Shown: in pieces, positions 28,625 to 40,512 of the stretch
Position numbering within the stretch: the stretch's first letter is position 1
Layout of the letters: every line of letters starts with the position of its first letter
DNA from: Desulfovibrio sp. ZJ209
Lineage (GTDB): Bacteria > Desulfobacterota > Desulfovibrionia > Desulfovibrionales > Desulfovibrionaceae
Assembly (NCBI RefSeq): GCF_011039135.1
Contig: NZ_JAAKEJ010000004.1
Span: 1 to 64,000, forward strand
DNA length: 64,000 bases
Direction of reading: 5' to 3'
The notes under the pieces: model-generated
The model's input: only the letters and a program-made list of their open reading frames with translations
Database searches by the model: none
What the model was told of the DNA's origin: nothing
Made by a program: the position numbers and the translations under genes

Positions 28625-30192
28625 CACCGACCCTGCTGCTCATCCTCGACGGCTGGGGCATCGCCCCGCATGACCCTCAGGCCGACAAGGGCGACGCGCC
28701 GCTCATCGCCGTCACCCCCAATATCGACGCCCTGCTCAAGAAATACCCCCATTCCCGGCTCACCGCCTCGGGCCGCGCCGTGGGCCTGCCCGAAGGCTAC
28801 ATGGGCAATTCCGAGGTGGGGCACCTCAATATCGGCGCCGGGCGCGTGGTCTACCAGGACATGACGCGCATCGACATCTCGTTGGAGGACGGCTCCTTTA
28901 AGGCCAATCCCGTGCTCACGGACCTCATCTCGCGCGTGAAGCGGAGTCATGGCCGCCTGCACCTCACCGGCCTTGTGTCCGACGGCGGCGTGCACAGCCA
29001 CATCCGGCACCTCGAGGCCATCTGCCGCATGGCGCACGAGGCCGGGGTGCCCGTGCGCATCCACTGCATCATGGACGGGCGCGACACCGACCCCAAGAGC
29101 GGCGAGGCCTTCGTGGCCGCTCTCGAAGAGGCCATCAAGGACCATCCCGGCACGCGCATCGCCGGTCTCGTGGGCCGCTTCTACGCCATGGACCGCGACA
29201 CCCGCTGGGAGCGCGTCAAGGAGGCCTGGGACCTTCTCGCCCATGGCGTGAGCGATGCGGGTCTCTCCGCGCCGGACGCGCTCACGGCCCTCAAGGACGC
29301 CTACGCCCGCGGCGAGACCGACGAATTCATCAAGCCCGTGGTCATCGAAAAGGGCCGCGAGGATGGCGAGGCCCCGGGCATGGCCGACGGCGACGGGCTC
29401 TTCTTCTTCAACTTCCGCGCGGACCGCATGCGCGAGATCGTCAGCGCCTTCATCGACAAGGATTTCACCGGCTTTGACCGCGGCCGCGTGCCGAAGCTGG
29501 ACGGCATCGCCTCCATGACGCCCTATGAGGCGAGGTTCAACATCCCCGTGGCCTTCCCCAAGGAGTCCGTCACCGAGGGCCTCGGGGAGGCGGTCTCCAG
29601 GGCGGGCCTGAAGCAGCTGCGCCTCGCCGAGACGGAGAAGTACGCCCACGTCACCTATTTCTTCAACGGCGGCGTGGAGGAGCCCTTCCCCGGGGAGGAC
29701 CGCATCCTCGTGCCCTCCCCGCGCGACGTGGCCACCTATGACCTCAAGCCGGCCATGAGCGCGCGGGAAATCACGGAAAAGTTTCTCGAAGCCTGGGCGA
29801 GCGGCAAGTATGACTTCGTGGTCTGCAACCTCGCCAATGGCGACATGGTGGGCCATACAGGCAACCTCAAGGCCGCGGAGGAGGCCTGCGCCGTGGTGGA
29901 CGAGTGCGTGGGGAAGATGGTCAAGGCCGTGGAGGACCGCGGCGGCCGCATGCTGATCATCGCGGACCACGGCAACTGCGAGGTCATGCTCACGCCCGAC
30001 GGGCGCCCGCACACCGCGCATACCACCAATCCCGTGCCCTGCATCCTTATCGAGCCGGGCCGGGAGGTGACGGCGCTCGCCGATGGCAAGCTCGCCGACG
30101 TGGGCCCGACCCTGCTCAGGCTCTGGGGCCTCGAGCCGCCCGCCGCCATGACCGGCAAGAGCCTCGTTCCCGAGGGCGCGGCCCGTGGCTGA
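28621..30192 (+). CDS. gpmI: 2,3-bisphosphoglycerate-independent phosphoglycerate mutase
   Basis: The 523-aa Mn-dependent glycolytic enzyme interconverts 3- and 2-phosphoglycerate. The N-terminal LLILDGWG and the catalytic serine in MGNSEVGHLN are present. SDGGVHSH, DGRDTDPKSG, NFRADRMRE and IADHGNCE with the C-terminal metal ligands are also intact. The length is normal. It is coupled to rsfS upstream and overlaps the small zinc-ribbon gene downstream by 8 nt. Confidence 0.95.
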   Translation: MTPTLLLILDGWGIAPHDPQADKGDAPLIAVTPNIDALLKKYPHSRLTASGRAVGLPEGYMGNSEVGHLNIGAGRVVYQDMTRIDISLEDGSFKANPVLTDLISRVKRSHGRLHLTGLVSDGGVHSHIRHLEAICRMAHEAGVPVRIHCIMDGRDTDPKSGEAFVAALEEAIKDHPGTRIAGLVGRFYAMDRDTRWERVKEAWDLLAHGVSDAGLSAPDALTALKDAYARGETDEFIKPVVIEKGREDGEAPGMADGDGLFFFNFRADRMREIVSAFIDKDFTGFDRGRVPKLDGIASMTPYEARFNIPVAFPKESVTEGLGEAVSRAGLKQLRLAETEKYAHVTYFFNGGVEEPFPGEDRILVPSPRDVATYDLKPAMSAREITEKFLEAWASGKYDFVVCNLANGDMVGHTGNLKAAEEACAVVDECVGKMVKAVEDRGGRMLIIADHGNCEVMLTPDGRPHTAHTTNPVPCILIEPGREVTALADGKLADVGPTLLRLWGLEPPAAMTGKSLVPEGAARG

Positions 30193-30430
30193 AAAAAGCG
30201 CCCGGCCCCAGGCCCCGGTGCCGCCGGACGGCATGGAGATACTCTTTTTCTACCAGTGCCCGCGCTGCGGCAGGCATGTGCCTGTGGTGGCGCCCACCGA
30301 GCCGCGCATGATCACCTGCGAGGGGTGCCGCACGTCCTTTCCCATCATCCCGGTGGACGAGCACGGGCTGCACTATATCCGCATCATGCTGGCCGGGGGC
30401 AAGGCCGCGGCCGACCCGGACTTTCTGTAG
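30185..30430 (+). CDS. Small zinc-ribbon protein
   Basis: The 81-aa protein has two Cys pairs (CPRC and CEGC, about 20 residues apart) in a zinc-ribbon arrangement. It starts with GTG at 30185, 8 nt inside gpmI; an internal ATG at 30233 would leave the ribbon intact. The operon position after rsfS-gpmI and the terminator just after it show it is the last gene. The function is unknown; such ribbons usually bind nucleic acid or a protein partner. Confidence 0.7.
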   Translation: MAEKSARPQAPVPPDGMEILFFYQCPRCGRHVPVVAPTEPRMITCEGCRTSFPIIPVDEHGLHYIRIMLAGGKAAADPDFL

Positions 30431-30464
30431 CGGCCCCCGCCTTCCCCATCCCGCACCCCGCAAG

Positions 30465-30498
30465 GGCGCCCCGGAGAGAGATCCCGGGGCGCCTTTTT
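30465..30498 (+). terminator. Intrinsic terminator of rsfS-gpmI operon
   Basis: Perfect 10-bp arms (30465-30474 and 30484-30493) with a 9-nt loop are followed by TTTTT. Confidence 0.85.
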
Positions 30499-30577
30499 GG
30501 CGCGCGGTGAGTTTTTTTCGGATAAAGTGCCGATATCTCATGAAAAAAATTCGGTAAAAATTTTTTTACAAAACAGC

Positions 30578-30606
30578 TTGCTTTTTGTCCGCACTGCCGG
30601 TACAAA
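30578..30606 (+). promoter_or_regulatory. Candidate promoter of the porin gene
   Basis: TTGCTT (30578-30583), a 17-nt spacer and TACAAA (30601-30606) lie in an unusually A/T-rich stretch (30500-30620). The stretch also has an A7/T7-type dyad near 30555-30570. An A/T-rich upstream region would suit a strongly expressed porin. Confidence 0.4.
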
Positions 30607-30673
30607 AATTTTGCCCTGCATGGGGTGGGGCATGTGTTCAAGTGTTCATTTGGGGAAAAGAGAGGAAGGAATC

Positions 30674-32221
30674 ATGAAAAAGCTTTGCACGCTTCTGCTT
30701 GCCGCCGGCCTGGTTTTCGGGGCTGCCACCGGCGCGAGCGCCATCGACTTTCAGGCCAAGGGCCAGTGGCTCATGGGTTTCACCGCGGAAGACACCAACC
30801 TGATGCACAAGACCCGCGTGGGTGACAAGAAATCCACCAACATGGAGACCCAGTTCGACGCCGTGCAGCGTGTGCGCCTCCAGTTGGACGCCGTCGCCAG
30901 CGAGAGCCTCTCCGGCACGGTCTATTTTGAAATCGGCAACACCAACTGGGGCCGCGCCGACCAGGGCGGCGCCCTCGGCGCTGACCAGAAGATCATCAAG
31001 CTGAAGCGCGCCTACATCGACTGGATGGTGCCCGAGACGGACCTCAAGTTCCGCATGGGCATCCAGGGCGTGACCCTGCCCAACGCGGCCGGCGGCTCCG
31101 CCATCATGGACACCGACGTGGCCGGCATCACCGCCAACTACAAGGTCAACGACAACGTCTCCATCACGGCCCTCTGGGCGCGCCCGCTCAACGACAACTT
31201 CGACGGCAACCGCTGGAACGGCCGCCAGGCCGGGGACACCCGCAAGGGCTATCTCGACAACCTCGACCTCTTCAGCCTCATGGTTCCGCTGACCTTTGAC
31301 GGCTTCGAGGTCACGCCCTGGGCCATGCTCGGCATGAAGGGCGCCAATTCCATGGAAGGCATCGAGGACTGGCAGGGCCGCAGCAGCGGCGACGGCGAGG
31401 TGTTCAACACCTCCGACGGCAACCTGCCCTACAGCCTCTATCCCTATCCGGGCATCAATGACCGCATGAACATCGGCGGCACCAGCAAGGGCTACGGCAC
31501 CCTGTTCTGGGCCGGCCTGCCCTTCACCATCACGGCCTTTGATCCGCTGAACATCGAGGTCGACCTCAACTACGGCTACTCCGAGCCCATGGGCCGCTAC
31601 TGGGCCATCAAGCAGGGCGCGGAAAAGCGCTCCAGCACCGAGCGCCAGGGCTGGCTGGCCAAGGCCCTCGTGGAGTACAAGATGGATTGGGGCGTTCCCG
31701 GCATCTTCGGCTGGTACGGCTCCGGCGACGACGGCAACCCGAAGAACGGTTCCGAGCGCATGCCCTCCATCGTGCCCATGGGCACCTTCACCTCCTTCAT
31801 GGGCGACGGCAACCTGGGCTGGGTGTGGAACGACTATGCCCTCGACTATGCCGGCACCTGGGGCATCGGCCTCCAGCTGCGCGACATGACCTTCGTGGAA
31901 GACCTCACCCACACCTTCCGCGTGGCCTACTGGGGCGGCACCAACAGCACCGGCATGGTCAAGTACATGAACAACTCCTTCGCGTGGAACGACGGCTGGG
32001 GTTCCGGCACGAGCCCGTACCTGACCACCAACGACGGCCTGCTCGAGTTCAACCTCGTCAACAACTACAAGATGTACGAGAACTTCGACATCAACCTCGA
32101 GCTCGGCTACATCGCCAACTTCATGGACAACGACACCTGGAAGAAGGCCGGCGAGCGCAACTCCTCCTTCCAGAAGCAGGACGCCTGGAAGGCGCAGCTC
32201 GTCTTCGCCTACAGCTTCTAG
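30674..32221 (+). CDS. Outer-membrane homotrimeric porin (Desulfovibrio type)
   Basis: The 515-aa protein has a clear signal peptide (about 1-23, ASA) and then alternating hydrophobic/polar beta strands rich in aromatic and Gly residues. It ends in a C-terminal Phe (LVFAYSF), the signal for BAM-mediated insertion. The FQAKGQWLMGF opening and KLKRAYIDWMVPETDLKFRMG segment match the large porins abundant in Desulfovibrio outer membranes. A strong gaggaagg box and efficient terminator suggest high expression. It is a single-gene unit and probably a general diffusion channel. Confidence 0.9.
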   Translation: MKKLCTLLLAAGLVFGAATGASAIDFQAKGQWLMGFTAEDTNLMHKTRVGDKKSTNMETQFDAVQRVRLQLDAVASESLSGTVYFEIGNTNWGRADQGGALGADQKIIKLKRAYIDWMVPETDLKFRMGIQGVTLPNAAGGSAIMDTDVAGITANYKVNDNVSITALWARPLNDNFDGNRWNGRQAGDTRKGYLDNLDLFSLMVPLTFDGFEVTPWAMLGMKGANSMEGIEDWQGRSSGDGEVFNTSDGNLPYSLYPYPGINDRMNIGGTSKGYGTLFWAGLPFTITAFDPLNIEVDLNYGYSEPMGRYWAIKQGAEKRSSTERQGWLAKALVEYKMDWGVPGIFGWYGSGDDGNPKNGSERMPSIVPMGTFTSFMGDGNLGWVWNDYALDYAGTWGIGLQLRDMTFVEDLTHTFRVAYWGGTNSTGMVKYMNNSFAWNDGWGSGTSPYLTTNDGLLEFNLVNNYKMYENFDINLELGYIANFMDNDTWKKAGERNSSFQKQDAWKAQLVFAYSF

Positions 32222-32249
32222 GCACCGGCGCATCACGGAAAACAAAAAC

Positions 32250-32275
32250 GGGGAGCCGCAAGGCTCCCCATTTTT
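32250..32275 (+). terminator. Intrinsic terminator of the porin gene
   Basis: The 8-bp stem (32250-32257 with 32262-32269, loop gcaa) is followed by TTTTT; A residues precede it, so it could also work in reverse for the zraP-like gene. Confidence 0.85.
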
Positions 32276-32348
32276 GTGTGGAGGGGGTTTCGGGGACCCG
32301 GGCCCGGGAGGTGAGGAGGAGCACCCCGCAAGGCCGCCATTTCAGTGC

Positions 32349-32942
32349 CTACCAGCAGCCGCAGCCGCCCTGGGGGGCATAGCCGCCGCCCCAGTTGCCG
32401 CCCCAGCCGCCGCGATGATGGCCGCCGCGCCGCCCGTGGTGATAGCCGTAGCCGTAGCCGCCGTTCGGGCCCCAGCAGGGGGCGGGGCCGTAGCCCGGGC
32501 CGGCATTGGCGGGGCCGCCGTTGCCGGGGCCAAAACCGTTCCGGGGGCCGGGCGCGGCTTCATAGGCCTCGGCCGGGATGCCTTCCTTGGCGAGCTTGGC
32601 GCGCAGGTCCACGCGGGCGGCCATGAGCTTGCCGCGCAGCTCGCCGATCTCGCGCGAAAGGCTTTCGATCTTGTCCTTGTCCGGCTCGGGGCTCGCCAGC
32701 TGGGCGTCGAGCTCGGCGCGCTTGGCGCGCAGTTTTTCGCGCGTCTCGCTGGTTGCCGCCACGGTCTCGTCGTGGATCTTTTTCGCCTTGGCCTGTTGCT
32801 CCGTGGAAAGGCCCGGGTACGCCTGATAGGCCTGGGCGTCGGGGCGGTAGTCGCGGCCCGCGGCCTGGGCCGCGCCGGCCATGCCCAGAGCCAGGATGGC
32901 CGCCAGGGCCAAGGTAGTGAGCTTTTTGTTGAACAGGGTCAT
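32349..32942 (-). CDS. ZraP/Spy-like periplasmic metal-stress protein
   Basis: The 197-aa secreted protein has a signal peptide to about residue 28 (AQA), an LTxxQ-type helical repeat region (LSTEQQAKAKKIHDE, then long charged helices), and a C-terminal Gly/His/Trp/Cys-rich tail. The tail includes YHHGRRGGHHRGG and a terminal CGCW, well suited to bind zinc or other metals. This is the layout of ZraP, a zinc-binding periplasmic chaperone. The start at 32942 is preferred because the box gagg is 6 nt upstream; the ATG at 32948 directly abuts the box. It is divergent from a histidine kinase and NtrC-type regulator, and driven by an exact sigma-54 promoter. Confidence 0.85.
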   Translation of the reverse strand: MTLFNKKLTTLALAAILALGMAGAAQAAGRDYRPDAQAYQAYPGLSTEQQAKAKKIHDETVAATSETREKLRAKRAELDAQLASPEPDKDKIESLSREIGELRGKLMAARVDLRAKLAKEGIPAEAYEAAPGPRNGFGPGNGGPANAGPGYGPAPCWGPNGGYGYGYHHGRRGGHHRGGWGGNWGGGYAPQGGCGCW

Positions 32943-33003
32943 GATCATCCTCGCTGTTGAAGTTGGGGCGCAAGGGGCGCCGCATCGCTGTGCCCGGCAT
33001 ACA

Positions 33004-33018
33004 GCAAGCGGCGTGCCA
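33004..33018 (-). promoter_or_regulatory. Sigma-54 (-24/-12) promoter of the zraP-like gene
   Basis: On the minus strand the sequence reads TGGCACG, four bases, TTGCT, an exact match to the RpoN consensus. Transcription would begin near 32992, about 50 nt before the start codon. The divergently encoded NtrC-family regulator at 34984 has the GAFTGA loop needed to activate such promoters. Confidence 0.9.
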
Positions 33019-33095
33019 TTTTGTCTAATCAACTGATATCCTGAAAAAAATTCAAATGATACTGCCCTGCGGCTTGCGCGGGGGCGCCCCTTGGC

Positions 33096-33141
33096 GTAAC
33101 CTTTTTACCCAAGGGCGGCCTATGGCGAGTAAAAAGGTTAC
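33096..33141. promoter_or_regulatory. 13-bp inverted repeat, candidate enhancer of the sigma-54 promoter
   Basis: gtaacctttttac (33096-33108) and its exact complement (33129-33141) are 20 nt apart. They lie about 80-125 bp upstream of the sigma-54 promoter, the usual place for an activator site. The right arm overlaps codons 3-7 of the kinase if its start is 33122, so the site could also affect kinase translation or indicate a later start. Confidence 0.6.
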
Positions 33142-34983
33142 AGAAGCGGGAAAAGCGGATACTTTTGACCCAAGTGGCACCCCGGCCGGTGCTCCCACGG
33201 GCGCGGCTCCGCACGTGGCCCGGCCGGCCCAGGGCGCCGATGCCTCCCTGTGGCGGCAGGGCCTGCTGCTCGCCGTGGCGGCCCTGCTCGGGCTCGCGGT
33301 TGCGGGCATCGCCATCAGCCGGGCCGTGGAGCGGGAGCGGGCGCAGATGCTCGCGGCCATCCACGGCCGCGCCGATTCCCTTGTCTGGGCGCTGGAGGGC
33401 GGCGCGCGCCTTCTCGAGCGCGCAGGACCTGCCACGGGCACCCTGGCGCGCCTTGTGGCCGAGGTGGCCCGCCAGCCCGGCGTGGCCTGGATCGCCATCA
33501 CCGACGCGGCTGGCCGCATTCTTGCGGACAGCAATCCCGAGCTTGAGGGCGCCGCCCTCTACACCCCCGAGGAAATGCGGCGCCTGGCCCCGGGAAGCGT
33601 GACGCGCGGCCGCTTCAGCCCGGATGACCCGAGCCTCTATGAAGCCTGGCGCCTCTTCGCGCCGGCGCGACTGCGCGGCATGCCGCGGCGGCACGGCGGC
33701 GCCGGGAGGGATGCCCGCTGCGTCTTTGTGGCCCTCGACGTGTCGGGCATGCGGGACGCCCTGGAGGACTATGCCCTCCAGCTCTGGATCGTGGCCGGCC
33801 TCATCCTCGTGGCCGGGCTCGCCGTGGCGGGCCTTGCCCTGCTCTTCCGGCGCTACCGCTCCTCGCGGCGCCTGCTCGCCGACGCGGAGGCCCTGGCCGC
33901 GCAGGTGGTGCGCAACTATCCGGCCGGCCTCGTGGTGCTGGACACGGCCGGGCGCCTGCGCCTCAGCAATGCCCGCGCCCGGGCCATGCTCGGGCTGGAG
34001 GAGGTGGCACCCAAGGGGGCGGCCGCGCCAGCGAGGGGCACCGCGGGCGCAGCCCTCGGCGGCACCGGCCTCGACTGGCCCGCGCTCATGGCCGAGCTGG
34101 AGCGGGGCCCGGGCCTCGTGGAACGCGAGCTCGAGCTGTGGCGCCCGCAGGGCGCGCCGCTCCCCGTGCAGCTCACGGCCGCGCGCCTGCTGGACAGCGG
34201 CGGCGAGGTGACGGGCTACCTCTTCGCCCTGCGCGACATGGGCGAGATCCGCAGCCTCCAGCGCCAGCTCCGCCAGCACGAGCGCCTCTCTGCCCTGGGC
34301 AATCTGGCCGCCGGCCTCGCGCACGAGATCCGCAATCCGCTGAGCTCCATCCGCGGCTATGCCACCTATCTCACCGAGCGGCTCAAGGACGACCCCCTCG
34401 GCCACGCCACGGGCCGCATCCTCATTGAGGAAACGGAACGCCTCGACCGCGTGCTCACCGACCTCCTCAGCCTCGCCCGCCCCCGCGATCTTGCGCCCGC
34501 GCCCGCGGACCTCGCCGCCGTGATCGACCGGGTGGTGACGGTGGCCGCGCCGGACGCCGCGGAAAAGGGCCTGCGCCTCACGGCGAGCCTCCCCGAGGGG
34601 GGGGCCCAAGCCTGCGTGGACGCCGACCGCCTCATGCAGGCCGTGCTCAACCTTGTCATCAACGCCATCCAGGCCACGCCGGCCGGGGGCGAAGTGGAGG
34701 CGGCGCTGGAGCGGGACGAGGCAGGCGGGGAGGGCGCGCCCGGCTGGCGCATCCGCGTGCGCGACACGGGCTCGGGCATGTCCGCGGCCACGGCGGCGCA
34801 GATCTTCACGCCCTATTTCACCACCAGGGCCAACGGCACGGGCCTCGGGCTCGCCATCGCCCGGCAGGTGGTGGAGCAGCATGGCGGCGCCATCAGCGCG
34901 AGCACCTTGCCCGGGCGCGGCACCACCATGACTATCCGGCTGCCCGCCGGGGCCTGCCCGCCGAAGCCCGGGGGGGTCGCCAC

Positions 34984-34987
<4 letters not shown>
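33122..34987 (+). CDS. Sensor histidine kinase (ZraS/NtrB type)
   Basis: The 621-aa kinase has TM1 at about 46-66, a periplasmic domain of about 150 residues, and TM2 at about 221-243. A PAS-like cytoplasmic domain (YPAGLVVLDTAGRLRLSN) is followed by a HisKA domain with His401 in GLAHEIRNPLSS. The ATPase domain has N box NLVINAIQATP, G1 DTGSGM and G2 GTGLGLAIA. The periplasmic domain of this size fits ZraS-like metal or envelope sensing. It overlaps the response regulator by 4 nt. Runs of 8 G (34597-34604) and 7 G (34970-34976) occur in frame. The start at 33122 is not supported by a strong box. Confidence 0.85.
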
Positions 34988-36432
<1,445 letters not shown>

Positions 36433-36435
36433 AAG

Positions 36436-36978
36436 ATGGGCATCGTCTTTCTCGTGGGCGGCCGCGGCGCCGGCAAGACCACCGTGGGCCGGGCGCTGGC
36501 GCGGGAGCTTTCGTGCGCCTTCACCGACATGGACGACTTTCTCTGCGCCCGCGCGGGCATGAGCGTGGCGGACATCGTTGCCGCCGAAGGCTGGGAGGGC
36601 TTTCGCGCGCGGGAATGCGCGGCCCTGCGCGAGGCTGCGGGCGAAGCGGCCCGGGCCGGGGGCGGGGTCATCGCCACCGGCGGGGGCGCCGTGCTGGACG
36701 CGGGCAACCGGGACTTTTTGCGCGAAAACGGCGTGGTGGTCTGGCTCTCGCTGCCGCCGGAGACCGCGGCGGAGCGGCTTGCGGCGAGTCCGCTCGCGGC
36801 GCAGCGGCCTTCGCTCACCGGGAAGAGCATGCTCGACGAGGTGCGCGAGGTCATGGAGGCGCGGGCGCCGCTCTACGCGGCTTGCGCGCACCATACGGTG
36901 GATGCGGCCCCGCCCGCGGGCGAGGTCTGCGCGGCGGTGCTGCGGCATTTGCACGGCGGCGGGGCGCCTGGCGAGTAG
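36436..36978 (+). CDS. aroK: Shikimate kinase
   Basis: The 180-aa P-loop kinase catalyses shikimate to shikimate-3-phosphate in aromatic amino acid synthesis. Walker A GGRGAGKTT, the TDMDD motif binding Mg/shikimate, FRARE and GGGAVL for substrate contact, and the RPSL lid region are all visible. It lies 3 nt after the response regulator, so it is in the same transcript, an unrelated pairing that may be due only to position. Confidence 0.92.
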   Translation: MGIVFLVGGRGAGKTTVGRALARELSCAFTDMDDFLCARAGMSVADIVAAEGWEGFRARECAALREAAGEAARAGGGVIATGGGAVLDAGNRDFLRENGVVVWLSLPPETAAERLAASPLAAQRPSLTGKSMLDEVREVMEARAPLYAACAHHTVDAAPPAGEVCAAVLRHLHGGGAPGE

Positions 36979-37028
36979 CTTTTGGCTGTGCTCTAGCTGG
37001 TGGGGGTCGTGTGTCTGGGCTGCCCTCA

Positions 37029-37228
37029 TAATGCCGAAATTATCCGTCTAAAACAGCCTTTTTGGTGCTTGCTGCGTCAGAGAAAAATTTTCTTGGTCGA
37101 GTACTTAAGTACACTCCCTGCGAAAATTTTTATCTTCCTTGCAAGCACCAAAAAATCTTATTTTTTAGGATTCTTCCGGCACCAGCACCCGTCTTCCGCT
37201 TCGCTCCAGACGGGATTAAGGAGGATCC
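37029..37228 (+). repeat. 200-bp structured intergenic repeat, copy 1
   Basis: This matches copy 2 (48516-48715, inverted) over 200 bp with no indels and 9 substitutions. It can fold as a long hairpin: a 14-bp base stem (37059-37072 with 37141-37154), an inner 10-bp stem (37083-37092 with 37122-37131) and an apical 12-bp palindrome gtacttaagtac (37101-37112). A second small hairpin pairs 37189-37194 with 37208-37213. The base-pair 37065/37148 is G-C here and C-G in copy 2. It fills most of the 399-bp gap 36979-37377 between aroK and the atp operon; the rest of the gap holds only the atp promoter. No transposase or terminal target duplication is visible. Confidence 0.9.
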
Positions 37229-37295
37229 CTCGCCTGCTGCCCGTCCACATAGCCAAATTTTTTTCGCATTTTGCCATATTTGCGGCCAATACCCT

Positions 37296-37324
37296 TTGAC
37301 ATAATCCTGACGGGTGTCTATGCT
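37296..37324 (+). promoter_or_regulatory. Sigma-70 promoter of the atp operon
   Basis: TTGACA (perfect -35) and TATGCT are 17 nt apart; transcription would start near 37331, about 47 nt ahead of the first atp start codon. Confidence 0.75.
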
Positions 37325-37377
37325 GCAAGAACTTCTTCAGCCATTGTCATCTCTTGTCAGCCACAGGGGGCGCGCGC

Positions 37378-37800
37378 ATGCTGGACCTGAACATCACCCT
37401 TCTTTTTCAGCTGGCGAATTTCTTCATAGCCCTCATCGTCCTCAATATCCTGCTCATCCGCCCTGTCCGCGACATCATTAAAAAGCGCAACGGCCTCATG
37501 GACGACCTGGCCGGCGAGGCCGACGCCTTCAACGCCGAAGCCACGGAAAAGCTCAACCACTACGAGGCGGAGCTCGCCCGCGCCCGCCAGGAAGCCGGCC
37601 TCACCCGTGAGGAAGGCCGCCAGTCCGGCCTCTCGGAGCAGCAGAACATCGTGGGCGAGGCGCAGCAGAGCGCGCGCCAGCTGCTCGCCGAAAACCGCTC
37701 CGCCCTGCGCGGCCAGGCCGAGGCGGCGCTCAACGAGCTGCGCAACGGCATCAGCGATTTTTCGGCCAAGGTGGGCGACCGCCTGCTCGGCAACGCCTAG
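37378..37800 (+). CDS. atpF': ATP synthase F0 subunit b'
   Basis: The 140-aa protein has one N-terminal membrane helix (LLFQLANFFIALIVLNILLI), followed by a long, charged coiled coil. It forms the peripheral stalk as a heterodimer with subunit b. The start at 37378 is preceded by a G-rich box; a TTG at 37354 is an unlikely alternative. It is first of the atpF'FHAGDC operon. Confidence 0.88.
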   Translation: MLDLNITLLFQLANFFIALIVLNILLIRPVRDIIKKRNGLMDDLAGEADAFNAEATEKLNHYEAELARARQEAGLTREEGRQSGLSEQQNIVGEAQQSARQLLAENRSALRGQAEAALNELRNGISDFSAKVGDRLLGNA

Positions 37801-37852
37801 GCCCGGCATGGCGCCGCGCACATCGAACGCAGACCGCAACGGGGGGTGCGTC

Positions 37853-38440
37853 TTGAGCATCAAAACATTCCGCAACATCCTGCCCGTCCTGCTGCCCGTT
37901 CTTCTGGCGGGCCTCGCGTTGCTGGCGGGCCCTTGCGAGGCGCTGGCCTCCGAGGGGCACGAGCCGCGCTGGGGCGACTTCGCCTGGCGCGTGGTGAACC
38001 TCGTCATCTTCGTGGGCATCCTCTGGTATTTCGTGGGCGGCCTCACCAAGCGTTTCCTGAAAGGACGCCAGCAGACCATCAAGGATACCCTTGATGAGCT
38101 CGAAAAGCGCCGCAAGGAGGCGCGGGAGCACCTCGACGCCATCGAGGCGCGCATCGCCAACCTGGACGCCGAGCGCAAGGCCATCCTTGAGGAAAGCAAG
38201 GCCCAGGCCGCGCGCCTCAGGCAGAACATTGTGGACGAAGCCCGGCGCCAGGCCGGCCAGATCGTCGACCAGGCCCGCCGCGCCGCCGAAAACGAGGGCC
38301 GCGCCATGCGCGACCAGGTGCGCGCGACGCTCGCCGACGAGATCGTGGAAGCCACGGAAAAGGCCCTGCGCGGCAAGCTCACCGAGCAGGATCATGACCG
38401 GCTCATCGCCAACTCTCTGGACAAGGTGGTGCTGCGTTGA
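37853..38440 (+). CDS. atpF: ATP synthase F0 subunit b
   Basis: The protein is about 195 aa. A cleavable-looking hydrophobic N terminus (about 8-33) comes first, then the true membrane helix (VVNLVIFVGILWYFVGGL), then a long coiled coil ending in a delta-binding tail. The N-terminal extra segment is common in Desulfovibrio b subunits. The start is set at TTG 37853 (box gggggg); ATG 37808 would add 15 residues. Its stop overlaps the TTG start of atpH by 3 nt. Confidence 0.85.
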   Translation: MSIKTFRNILPVLLPVLLAGLALLAGPCEALASEGHEPRWGDFAWRVVNLVIFVGILWYFVGGLTKRFLKGRQQTIKDTLDELEKRRKEAREHLDAIEARIANLDAERKAILEESKAQAARLRQNIVDEARRQAGQIVDQARRAAENEGRAMRDQVRATLADEIVEATEKALRGKLTEQDHDRLIANSLDKVVLR

Positions 38441-38988
38441 CCGACACCGTTGTTGCGAGAAGATACGCCAGCGCCCTGTTTTCGCTGGGCCGGCGTGAGG
38501 GCGGCGACGCCCTTGGAAGGCACGGGGCCTGCCTCGCGGCCTTGGGCGAAATGGTGGTCGAAGAGCCGAAACTCGGCTCTTTGCTGAAAAGCCCGGTCAT
38601 CGGCGTGGAGGAAAAAAAGGGCGTGCTCGGCGCGCTGCTCGACAAGCTCGGCGCCGACAAGACCATGCGGAATTTCTGCTTTCTTCTGGCGGACAAGGAG
38701 CGCCTCGGCTCCCTGCGCCAGATCGCCGACTGGTACGGCATCCTCCTCGACGAGGCCAATGGTGTCCTCAGGGGCAAGGTCATCACCGCAGTGAAGCTCT
38801 CCACGGAGAAGCAGGCGAAGCTCAAGGCCGAGCTCGCCAAAAAGAGCGGCGGCGACATCGAGCTTGCCTTCAGCGTGGACCCGGAGATCCTCGGTGGCAT
38901 GGTGCTGGCCGTGGGAGACAAGGTGCTGGATTCGAGCCTGCGCGCGCAGCTGGGGATCCTCCGCGAGACTTTCAAGAGGGGTGTGTAG
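38437..38988 (+). CDS. atpH: ATP synthase F1 subunit delta
   Basis: The 183-aa subunit joins F1 to the peripheral stalk. It has the typical opening ARRYASALF, then a helical N-terminal domain and the C-terminal EILGGMVLAVGDKVLDSSLRAQL motif. It starts with TTG at 38437 inside the atpF end, the only start consistent with the family N terminus. Confidence 0.92.
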   Translation: MTDTVVARRYASALFSLGRREGGDALGRHGACLAALGEMVVEEPKLGSLLKSPVIGVEEKKGVLGALLDKLGADKTMRNFCFLLADKERLGSLRQIADWYGILLDEANGVLRGKVITAVKLSTEKQAKLKAELAKKSGGDIELAFSVDPEILGGMVLAVGDKVLDSSLRAQLGILRETFKRGV

Positions 38989-40497
<1,509 letters not shown>

Positions 40498-40512
40498 GCG
40501 CGGGAGAGCCGG

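Noticed and set aside
34597-34976. G8 and G7 tracts in the kinase gene as additional phase-variation sites.
   Set aside because: The reading frame is intact at both, the tracts are short, and GC-rich coding DNA gives such runs by chance.
37062-37304. An 80-codon open frame inside the 200-bp repeat, found in both copies.
   Set aside because: No ribosome-binding site or family resemblance. The changes between copies follow the stem structure rather than codon constraints, and the frame ends differ.
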